DNA of 10,934 nt, from assembly GCA_964458085.1 (NCBI GenBank), contig CAYWFF010000031.1, forward strand, positions 1 through 10,934. The letters run 5' to 3'. Below are positions 5,960-10,934 of the stretch, piece by piece. The position numbers and the translations under genes were made by a program. The notes under the pieces were generated by a model, which was not told where the DNA came from, ran no database searches, and saw nothing but the letters and a program-made list of their open reading frames with translations. How positions within the stretch are numbered: the first letter of the stretch is position 1; each line of letters begins with the position of its first letter. This DNA is from CAYWFF01 sp964458085 (GTDB lineage Bacteria > Patescibacteriota > Microgenomatia > UBA8517).

Positions 5960-7336
5960 TCATATATGCTGTTTTATCCCCTTAATGTCCTCACGGATAT
6001 TCACACTGTGCGAAGTAAGGGTTGTTATTTTATCCACAGCATGCATAACTGTTGTGTGATCTCGTCCGCCAACTAATCGCCCGACTTCCTGAAGTGGTAA
6101 TTCCAAATGAGTACGCAAAAGATACATCAAAACTTGTCTGGGTAGTGCAACGGGTTTTGAGCGTGATGTTCCCAAAAGTTGTCTTTTACCGACAGAATAA
6201 TATTTGGAAACAGCGGATATTACTTCGCCAAAAGTTGCTTTAGTTCTAAGTTCTGAGTCTGATGAATGTGCCCTACCAAGCAATCTCTCTATGAGTTCTA
6301 TAGTAATCGGTCCACCTGAAACATTTGACTCAGTAGTTAAGCGGACCAAAAAACCTTCAAGTTTTCTTGCAGAATCAATATTCCCGGCAATTAGTTGGAC
6401 CATGTCCATCGGAATTTCCATTCTTCTTTCCCGTGCTTTAATTTGAATAATTGCACATCGTAATTCAAAGTCAGGTGGGGCAATGTCAACTATTAACCCT
6501 GCTTCAAACCGGCTTCTTAAACGCTCTTCGAGTTTAGCAATATCTTCCGGAGGTTTATCAGAAGTCATAATGATTTGGGAACCTGAATTTACTAAGGCAT
6601 TAAAGGTGTGGAAGAATTCTTCCTGAACCGCGTCTTTGCCGGCAATAAACTGAATATCATCAATTAAGAGCACTTTCAGTTTTCTGTATTTATTTCTGAA
6701 ACTTTCGGTAGACTTGTTTCTTATCCCCTCAACAATGTCATTGGTAAATTCTTCACCTGTACAAAGCAGCACGTTTGCTTCAGAATTTTTTACTAAAACT
6801 GAATAGCCTACAGCATTCATTAAATGGGTTTTTCCCACTCCTACTCCGCCCCATACAAAAAGCGGATTGTATGCGCTCCCCGGTTCTTTTGCAACTGCTT
6901 CGGCAGCAGCCCAAGCCATTTGATTTGACGACGAAACAGCGTAATTTTCAAATGTAAAAGCGCTTCTTATTCTACTGACAGTCGGTATAGAAAGGTCGGT
7001 TGCAGCCGGAGTTTCTTTTTCAATAAACAAAGGAGCACCAGCTTCAGAATTACTATTTTGAGATTCAGGTTTACTTTTAATAATAAATAGAATATCGCAG
7101 GCGGACGAGAGTTTTTTTGCTAGCTCGTCCTGAACTAATCCGAAATATCTGCTTTCGATAGTATTTTTAACATAATTTGAACTGCAGCCGATTTCAATTA
7201 CATATCTTTCCTGATTTTTTGTTAAAGACACTAAATGAGTTTGAACAAACCATGTGGAAAATATTGCCTCAGAAACTGAGACTTTAATACTCCCCAAAAT
7301 ATCCTCCCACAATGTTTGTTTATCTATAGTGTCCAT
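5960..7336 (-). CDS. dnaA: Chromosomal replication initiator DnaA
   Basis: DnaA binds DnaA boxes, forms an ATP-dependent filament at oriC, opens the duplex and loads the helicase. From ATG 7336 the protein has 458 residues, normal for the family. Domain I begins LWEDILGSI at about 9-17; a short linker follows (about 88-125). The AAA+ domain has Walker A GGVGVGKT at 163-170, Walker B LLIDD at 223-227 and the arginine-finger segment RLRSRF at 272-277. Domain IV ends with the DnaA signature GGRDHTTV at 423-430. The frame can be read back to GTG 7375 (471 aa), with ATGs at 7360 and 7357. I prefer 7336 because DnaA proteins normally begin only a few residues before the LW of domain I, and the predicted -10 covers 7361-7356, so earlier starts would precede the transcript. 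A DnaA box lies in that promoter, which implies autoregulation. Confidence 0.96.
   Translation of the reverse strand: MDTIDKQTLWEDILGSIKVSVSEAIFSTWFVQTHLVSLTKNQERYVIEIGCSSNYVKNTIESRYFGLVQDELAKKLSSACDILFIIKSKPESQNSNSEAGAPLFIEKETPAATDLSIPTVSRIRSAFTFENYAVSSSNQMAWAAAEAVAKEPGSAYNPLFVWGGVGVGKTHLMNAVGYSVLVKNSEANVLLCTGEEFTNDIVEGIRNKSTESFRNKYRKLKVLLIDDIQFIAGKDAVQEEFFHTFNALVNSGSQIIMTSDKPPEDIAKLEERLRSRFEAGLIVDIAPPDFELRCAIIQIKARERRMEIPMDMVQLIAGNIDSARKLEGFLVRLTTESNVSGGPITIELIERLLGRAHSSDSELRTKATFGEVISAVSKYYSVGKRQLLGTSRSKPVALPRQVLMYLLRTHLELPLQEVGRLVGGRDHTTVMHAVDKITTLTSHSVNIREDIKGIKQHI
6030..6038 (+). promoter_or_regulatory. DnaA box inside the 3' end of dnaA (TTATCCACA)
   Basis: Exact consensus match on the plus strand within the domain IV coding part of dnaA, about 70 bases from its stop. 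It faces the minus-strand boxes of the intergenic region and probably marks the right edge of the origin box cluster. As coding sequence it could be chance, though it belongs to a local cluster. Confidence 0.6.
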
Positions 7337-7355
7337 GAGGTTCAGAAACAGTTGC

Positions 7356-7385
7356 ATCATAGATAAGTTATCCACAATTCGTCAA
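7356..7385 (-). promoter_or_regulatory. Predicted dnaA promoter with embedded DnaA box
   Basis: On the minus strand, TTGACG (7385-7380) and TATGAT (7361-7356) are separated by 18 bases, each one mismatch from the sigma-70 consensus. A perfect DnaA box (TTATCCACA on the plus strand, 7368-7376) sits between them, so bound DnaA should block polymerase. Transcription would begin near 7349, about 13 bases before the ATG at 7336. Confidence 0.6.
7368..7376 (+). promoter_or_regulatory. DnaA box in the dnaA promoter (TTATCCACA)
   Basis: Exact consensus DnaA box in the spacer of the predicted dnaA promoter. It overlaps the GTG that would open the longest dnaA reading frame, a further reason to doubt that start. 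DnaA autorepression through boxes in its own promoter is known in several bacteria; here it is inferred from position. Confidence 0.7.
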
Positions 7386-7479
7386 CCCCGAAAATAACCG
7401 AAATATTGAAGTTGACATTTAATCGAACAACAAAAGGAACAGTTGTTGTTTATCTGTTATGTTTAGTTCATGCTCGCAC

Positions 7480-7508
7480 TTTCAGAAAAACCGGTTTTGT
7501 AGTACACT
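7480..7508 (+). promoter_or_regulatory. Possible rpmH operon promoter
   Basis: TTTCAG (7480-7485), 17 bases, then TACACT (7503-7508), with the rpmH ATG nine bases later. The -35 is poor. TACACT is repeated in overlap at 7508-7513. A promoter for the rpmH operon is expected somewhere in the divergent 7386-7517 stretch; this is the best-placed candidate I see, not a strong one. Confidence 0.28.
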
Positions 7509-7517
7509 ACACTCAAT

Positions 7518-7655
7518 ATGCCGAAAAGAACTTACAGTCCGAGTAAACGAGGTCGTGCGAAAACTCATGGTTATAGAGCACGCGTGAGTACTCCAAAAGG
7601 TAAAAAAACACTGAAAAGGCGTATTCTTAAAGGACGCAAGAAAATTGCGCTTTAA
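7518..7655 (+). CDS. rpmH: 50S ribosomal protein L34
   Basis: This small basic protein of the large ribosomal subunit has 45 residues, the usual size. It reads MPKRTYSPSKRGRAKTHGYR at the start and ends GRKKIAL; the family pattern KRT(Y/F)xPSKRxRxxxHGxRARMxTxxGRxxLxxRRxKGRxxL is easy to follow, with THGYRARVSTPKGKK in the middle. The ATG at 7518 has no Shine-Dalgarno (ACACTCAAT precedes it). It is the first gene of the operon with rnpA, yidD, yidC and khpB, divergent from dnaA, the canonical order near oriC. rnpA starts 15 bases after its stop. Confidence 0.97.
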   Translation: MPKRTYSPSKRGRAKTHGYRARVSTPKGKKTLKRRILKGRKKIAL

Positions 7656-7670
7656 CTTCGAAATTAATAC

Positions 7671-8009
7671 ATGCTGGCAAATCACAACAGTCTTACTGGT
7701 GCTCATAACTTTGACCGGGTAAAAGCGGAAGGGGTTCTTCTCCAAAGTACCAACTTTGGCGTATCAATATTGGACCGAAAAGACAACGACCACTCACGTT
7801 TCGGTTTTGTTATTTCAACAAAAATTTCTAAGCTTGCAACTCAAAGAAATCGAATAAAGAGAGCTATGCGTGAAGCAGTAAGGCAAAACCTGTTTGTTGT
7901 TAGACCCGGAATAGATGTTGTTTTTTTGGCAAAAGCAAGTATTGCAAATAAAATTACTGATGACATCATGCACGAAGTAAAAGAATTTATGTATAAACAT
8001 CTTCGATGA
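7671..8009 (+). CDS. rnpA: Ribonuclease P protein component
   Basis: This is the protein subunit of RNase P, which helps the catalytic RNA trim the 5' leader of precursor tRNAs. At 112 residues it has a normal length. The diagnostic RNR motif, here TQRNRIKRAMREAVR, is at 57-71, preceded by the strand FGFVISTKISKLA and followed by the PGIDVVFLAK segment. The start at ATG 7671 gives the usual opening in which a short N-terminus leads into the NFDRVKAEG helix. No Shine-Dalgarno is visible (GAAATTAATAC). Its TGA overlaps the yidD ATG as ATGA, indicating translational coupling. Confidence 0.95.
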   Translation: MLANHNSLTGAHNFDRVKAEGVLLQSTNFGVSILDRKDNDHSRFGFVISTKISKLATQRNRIKRAMREAVRQNLFVVRPGIDVVFLAKASIANKITDDIMHEVKEFMYKHLR

Positions 8010-8227
8010 CACAATTACTTCTTAGTATTTTAAATTTCTATAAAAAACTGCTTTCCCCTACTCTGGTTCATTTTTTTGGATATAGCTGTCGTTTTACACC
8101 GACCTGCAGTGATTATGCCGCTGAAGCAGTTAATAAATACGGACCCTTTAAGGGGACTGGTATGGCAGTTAAGCGGGTGCTACAATGTCATCCGGGTAGT
8201 AAAGTAAGACACTATCCTGTAGAGTAG
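8006..8227 (+). CDS. yidD: YidD family membrane protein insertion efficiency factor
   Basis: YidD is a small protein at the inner membrane face that assists YidC-mediated insertion. Its 73 residues show the family cysteine pattern and core: LLSPTL, then YSCRFTPTCSDYAAEAVNKYG with C28 and C34, and RVLQCHP with C61. The N-terminus (LLLSILNFYKKLL) is an amphipathic helix as in other members. The C-terminus reads GSKVRHYPVE where the family usually has a GG(x)DPVP-type end, so this tail has diverged; the length argues against a frameshift. The ATG overlaps the rnpA stop by four bases (ATGA). Confidence 0.93.
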   Translation: MTQLLLSILNFYKKLLSPTLVHFFGYSCRFTPTCSDYAAEAVNKYGPFKGTGMAVKRVLQCHPGSKVRHYPVE

Positions 8228-8245
8228 AACTACTAATTGTTATTT

Positions 8246-9073
8246 ATGAATCCATTTAACGTTTTTTTATTACAACCTTTGGCTAATGGCCTAATTTTAT
8301 TCTATCGCCTGCTCGGAGGCAACTTAGGTCTTGCAATTATTTTTTTTACTTTGTTTCTACGTTTTCTAACCACTCCCCTAACAAAGCCTTACATGGATTC
8401 AATGAAAAAAATGAAAGACGTTGCTCCTCAGCTAGAGAAACTTAAGAAGAAATTCAAAGGAGACAAAGTCAAGCTCGCCCAAGCCCAAGCAGATCTTTAT
8501 AAAGAAAAAGGAATAAATCCCGGAGCCGGCTGTTTACCTTATATTTTACAAATTGTAATACTTCTGGCGTTTTTTAATGTTTTCAACAGAACTATTGCGA
8601 GCGGTAACAATTTAGTAGAAGAATTCAATAAGTTGCTCTACCCTGCTTTGCAATTTGTTAACGGAGTTGATATAAACACTAAGTTTTTATATCTGGATCT
8701 CACCAAGCCCGACACTTTTGATATTCCGGGGCTACCTTTTGCAACACCCGGACCGTTACTTATTTTAGCTGCGGCATTACAATTCCTGTCTGCCAAAATG
8801 TCTCTGCCCTATACCGAAGCAGAAGAAAAAGTAGCTAAAAAAACCAAGGAAGTGGGTGACGATATGCAGGTTGCTCTTCAACAATCGATGATATATACGT
8901 TTCCTCTTATGACGCTATTTATAGGTCTTCGATTTTCCTCTGCGCTTGCATTGTACTGGATGGTTTTCTCAGCTGTTCAAGTTTACCAGCAATTTCGTAC
9001 TCAAGGATGGGGAGGGTTAACACCTTGGCTAAAACGTCTCGGTCTGTTACAATCGGATACAACTAAAATATAA
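8246..9073 (+). CDS. yidC: Membrane protein insertase YidC/Oxa1
   Basis: YidC inserts and folds membrane proteins, alone or with SecYEG. At 275 residues it is the short form without the large periplasmic domain of Gram-negative YidC. Visible parts: hydrophobic segments at about 8-42, with R39 in the position of the conserved groove arginine; a charged cytoplasmic hairpin at about 50-95 (MKKMKDVAPQLEKLKKKFKG); a membrane segment at about 96-114; and further segments near 167-182, 214-230 and 231-248, the last holding SSALALYWMVFSAVQ as in the family end. No lipobox or cleavable signal is seen, and the basic C-terminal tail found in some bacteria is short. A TTG at 8237 would add three residues (MLF); ATG 8246 is the more natural start. 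It lies 18 bases after yidD and two bases before khpB. Confidence 0.95.
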   Translation: MNPFNVFLLQPLANGLILFYRLLGGNLGLAIIFFTLFLRFLTTPLTKPYMDSMKKMKDVAPQLEKLKKKFKGDKVKLAQAQADLYKEKGINPGAGCLPYILQIVILLAFFNVFNRTIASGNNLVEEFNKLLYPALQFVNGVDINTKFLYLDLTKPDTFDIPGLPFATPGPLLILAAALQFLSAKMSLPYTEAEEKVAKKTKEVGDDMQVALQQSMIYTFPLMTLFIGLRFSSALALYWMVFSAVQVYQQFRTQGWGGLTPWLKRLGLLQSDTTKI

Positions 9074-9075
9074 TT

Positions 9076-9555
9076 ATGGACACTATCAAATCGGTTGATT
9101 ACAAGACTGCATCAAAAGTATTAAGTGAAGTATCACAAGAACTTCTTTCAAAAATGCAAATCCAAGCATCCGTAGAAGTAACAACAGATGAAGAGAATGA
9201 ACTTTTGCTGGCAACTATTGATTCACCGGAAGCAGGACTTTTGATAGGCAGCCGGGGGCGGACTCTCAATTCAATACAAACAATTTTAGGAAACATTGTT
9301 AAAAGCCGTATGGACGGATGGGTAAGAGTAAGTGTAGACGTTGCAAACTGGCGGGAAAAAGAAGCAGATAGATTACAGGAGCTAGCTGATCAGGCAGCAG
9401 AAAGAGCAGTAGAAACAGGGGAGCCGCAACACCTTTATAACTTAACTCCGGCACAAAGAAGAATTGTCCATAGTGCTTTATCTGAGAATGATAAAATTAC
9501 CTCACACTCCGAAGGAGAAGGCAAAGAGCGTTTCCTTATTATTGAAAAAGCTTAA
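9076..9555 (+). CDS. khpB: KH/R3H domain RNA-binding protein KhpB (Jag)
   Basis: This is a single-stranded nucleic acid-binding protein of the Jag/KhpB/EloR family, which in Firmicutes acts with KhpA in controlling cell elongation and RNA. The 159 residues contain a type II KH domain with GSRG at 58-61 inside LIGSRGRTLNSIQ, followed by an R3H domain with R128-x3-H132 in PAQRRIVHSAL. The C-terminus (KERFLIIEKA) is typical. The Jag N-terminal domain found in many Firmicutes is replaced here by only about 25 residues. The ATG is two bases after the yidC stop, with no Shine-Dalgarno, so it is the last gene of the rpmH operon. RNA targets cannot be read from the sequence. Confidence 0.92.
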   Translation: MDTIKSVDYKTASKVLSEVSQELLSKMQIQASVEVTTDEENELLLATIDSPEAGLLIGSRGRTLNSIQTILGNIVKSRMDGWVRVSVDVANWREKEADRLQELADQAAERAVETGEPQHLYNLTPAQRRIVHSALSENDKITSHSEGEGKERFLIIEKA

Positions 9556-9575
9556 CTAGCTTTCTCGGTATCATC

Positions 9576-9604
9576 TTCAACTCACTTACTTTCTATCGTA
9601 CAAT
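9576..9604 (+). promoter_or_regulatory. Predicted rnhA promoter, leaderless type
   Basis: TTCAAC (9576-9581) and TACAAT (9599-9604) are separated by exactly 17 bases, in the 56-base gap between khpB and rnhA. The rnhA ATG begins eight bases after the -10 ends, at the expected transcription start, so the mRNA would have essentially no leader. No Shine-Dalgarno lies in the gap before the ATG (AAACCTT). Confidence 0.5.
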
Positions 9605-9611
9605 AAACCTT

Positions 9612-10040
9612 ATGTCTTATACACTTATTGTTCATACTGACGGTGGTTCACGCGGTAATCCGGGGGAGGCAGCATGTGCATTTGTCATCCGACGCGATGA
9701 CGAAGTCATAGAACAACAAGGTTTTTTTCTAGGTATTACAACAAACAACACTGCTGAATATTTGGGAGTCGTTAAAGCGCATGAATGGTTATTGGCACAG
9801 AGCGATTTACTGAAAGAAATTAAAGAAATTAATTTCTTTTTGGATTCAGAATTGATAGTAAGACAACTGAATGGGATTTACAAAATAAAACATTTACAGT
9901 TGAAAAATTATTATAAAATGATTAGACAATTTGAAAACATACTTAAACAAAAAGCAATTACAATAACGTATGCACATGTTAGACGGGAAGAGAACAAAGA
10001 CGCGGATAGTTTAGTTAACATTACGCTGGATGAAAAGTAG
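9612..10040 (+). CDS. rnhA: Ribonuclease HI family protein
   Basis: RNase HI cuts the RNA strand of RNA-DNA hybrids, removing primers and R-loops. The 142-residue protein has the four acidic active-site residues in family context: D10 in HTDGGSRGNPG, E49 in TTNNTAEY, D78 in FFLDSELIVRQLNG, and D132 in HVRREENKDAD. The wording of these motifs (NNTAEYLG, SELIVRQLNGIYKIK) is that of the RNase HI-like branch common in Gram-positives, archaea and CPR rather than the E. coli type, and the basic protrusion of the E. coli enzyme is absent. It is separated from khpB by 56 bases holding its own promoter-like sequence. A weak hairpin without a T-tract overlaps its stop codon. Confidence 0.93.
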   Translation: MSYTLIVHTDGGSRGNPGEAACAFVIRRDDEVIEQQGFFLGITTNNTAEYLGVVKAHEWLLAQSDLLKEIKEINFFLDSELIVRQLNGIYKIKHLQLKNYYKMIRQFENILKQKAITITYAHVRREENKDADSLVNITLDEK

Positions 10041-10143
10041 CGGTACTTTCACGTTGCCTTCAATAGGATGATGCCTGTCACACGAAAAAGAACACATTTA
10101 CACATCACTCCTAAAATCTTTCCCAAAATGTTAAAATCATTCA

Positions 10144-10172
10144 TTGCAAACTTGGTCATATTCTCATAGCAT
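10144..10172 (+). promoter_or_regulatory. Possible promoter of the right-end gene
   Basis: TTGCAA (10144-10149), 17 bases, TAGCAT (10167-10172). The in-frame ATG at 10179 lies six bases after the -10, where transcription would start; the ATG at 10173 would lie before it. The hexamers are moderate matches. The rest of the 132-base gap after rnhA (10041-10172) shows nothing else I can support. Confidence 0.33.
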
Positions 10173-10934
10173 ATGAGTATGACCTCAAATCACGCCTCTA
10201 TTCTTGTTGACTATCCAAAGTCTCCTAACATTGCTATTTTCGCCGAGTATTCACCGCTGTCTTTAGACCTATGTAAACTATTAATTGAACAAAAAATATA
10301 CGTCAATATTTTCACTCAATACATTGATAAATGGCAGGATTTGGGACTTTCAGACAAAGACAAAATGTTTTTTTCTGTGAATTTAGTAACGGACAAAAAC
10401 CCGTATAAATTTTTATACGGAATTTATGTTTCATCAGACTTGTCGTTTCCTTTTAATGTTGACTGCGCAATTGAAAACAAAATTGTAAATCAATTAGCAG
10501 AAAAAGTAATTCGAAAAAGAATTGCAATACTACCTATTGTGCAAAAAAAAGACACGTATGCTTTAAGAAAAGGTTTTAGAGAAGACAGACTAGATGATAA
10601 AGTCGGATTAATCTACAGCGCTTTACTTATCGAAAACCAGCATGTAGTTAAGAGAATTCCGACATACGTTTCCGGAGAGGGGAAGATTGTTACTTCTATA
10701 GTGTCGCCCAACGAGCTTTCAAAACAAATTATCCGTCAATTATTTTCTCTTCGGACTATTACTAAGTCCATTGCAGTAAAACCTGAAACAAACACTACGG
10801 TTCCTGTAAAAAACAGCCTTGACGGAGCAGTTGTGAGTGCAGTAGAAGAATTTATTAACGCCCCAAAATTAACGGTCGAATTTGCCGACATACCACGTGA
10901 GACCTCGCGCTCTATTACTAAAACTAAGCAATTA
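10173..10934 (+). CDS. Unrecognised protein, 3' truncated; possible degenerate SDR/Rossmann fold
   Basis: A frame of 254 codons without a stop runs from ATG 10173 to the window edge. I do not recognise the family. The opening NIAIFAEYSPLSLDLCKLLI (19-38) has the strand-turn-helix shape of a Rossmann nucleotide-binding start, but the glycines of the GxxGxxG loop are absent. Further on, LYGIYVSSD (81-89), a helix near 101-114, KRIAILPIV (115-123) and a segment GEGKIVTSIVSPNELSKQII (168-187) follow the order seen in extended SDR proteins such as sugar-nucleotide epimerases (the last resembling the G-G/D-G, VYVDDVA stretch). The SDR Tyr-x3-Lys is not evident. If homologous, it is a non-catalytic or strongly diverged member; this is inference. 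A second in-frame ATG at 10179 fits the predicted promoter better. Codon use and base composition resemble the neighbours, and no membrane segment is visible in this part. Confidence 0.7.
   Translation, partial: MSMTSNHASILVDYPKSPNIAIFAEYSPLSLDLCKLLIEQKIYVNIFTQYIDKWQDLGLSDKDKMFFSVNLVTDKNPYKFLYGIYVSSDLSFPFNVDCAIENKIVNQLAEKVIRKRIAILPIVQKKDTYALRKGFREDRLDDKVGLIYSALLIENQHVVKRIPTYVSGEGKIVTSIVSPNELSKQIIRQLFSLRTITKSIAVKPETNTTVPVKNSLDGAVVSAVEEFINAPKLTVEFADIPRETSRSITKTKQL

Larger units (their letters stand above)
5740..6040. other. oriC: Probable chromosomal replication origin (oriC)
   Basis: The dnaA-dnaN gap and the adjoining 3' end of dnaA hold three origin parts in the expected order. These are an AT-rich unwinding stretch (5741-5802), a TAG-triplet run (5803-5820), and a cluster of DnaA boxes (5825-6038). 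Two boxes are perfect TTATCCACA matches (5905-5913 on the minus strand, 6030-6038 on the plus strand). Three have one mismatch: 5825-5833 (minus, TTATCAACA), 5926-5934 (minus, TTATCCCCA) and 5954-5962 (plus, TTATCCTCA). Location between dnaA and dnaN is a common place for bacterial oriC. The 264-base gap holds no plausible gene. Confidence 0.82.

Noticed and set aside
7412..7417. Perfect TTGACA on the plus strand upstream of rpmH
   Set aside because: No acceptable -10 lies 15-19 bases downstream (the sequence there is AAAGGAACAG), so it is probably not the rpmH promoter.
7482..7745. 87-codon minus-strand open frame over rpmH and the start of rnpA
   Set aside because: It covers two certain genes on the other strand and has no recognisable product.
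10034..10049. Hairpin AAAGTA-GCGG-TACTTT at the end of rnhA, as a terminator
   Set aside because: The stem is only six mostly A-T pairs and no T-tract follows, so it does not meet the pattern of an intrinsic terminator.

Overview
The window looks like the replication-origin region of a small, AT-rich bacterium, most likely a member of the Candidate Phyla Radiation (Patescibacteria), with a Microgenomates-type lineage as my best guess. The reasons are the conserved bacterial dnaN-dnaA-[oriC]-rpmH-rnpA-yidD-yidC-khpB order, a VirB4-type ATPase next to a membrane-anchored M23 peptidase, compact intergenic spaces, and a near absence of Shine-Dalgarno sequences. UGA is used as a stop codon (dnaA, rnpA, the M23 gene) and Trp is encoded by TGG, so this is not a Gracilibacteria-type UGA=Gly genome. 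The lineage call is inference; no rRNA is present to settle it.

Left part (1-4583, + strand): a likely operon of three genes. These are a 5'-truncated VirB4/TraC-like ATPase, a 633-residue multi-domain membrane protein ending in an M23 (LytM) peptidase domain, and an unrecognised single-pass membrane protein. Together they resemble part of a type IV secretion-like envelope machine: a cytoplasmic motor, a wall hydrolase and an anchored accessory protein.

Centre (4580-7385, - strand): dnaN and dnaA, with the probable oriC between them. The 264-base gap holds a very AT-rich unwinding element, a run of TAG triplets that matches the DnaA-trio arrangement, and several DnaA boxes that extend into the 3' end of dnaA. 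The dnaA promoter appears to carry a perfect DnaA box between its -35 and -10, which suggests autorepression and favours a later start codon than the longest reading frame. The last gene of the left operon and dnaN are convergent and share the TTAA at 4580-4583 for their two stop codons.

Right part (7518-10040, + strand): rpmH (45 aa), rnpA, yidD, yidC and khpB are packed as the classic operon for ribosomal protein L34, RNase P protein, membrane-protein insertion and RNA binding. A separately promoted RNase HI gene follows.

Right end (10173-10934): a reading frame still open at the window edge, unrecognised but with the outline of a degenerate extended SDR/Rossmann protein. Several genes (dnaN, rnhA, the right-end gene and perhaps rpmH) have a -10-like hexamer only 6 to 9 bases before the start codon, which predicts leaderless or nearly leaderless transcripts. 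No tRNA, rRNA, CRISPR array, insertion sequence or convincing intrinsic terminator was seen.
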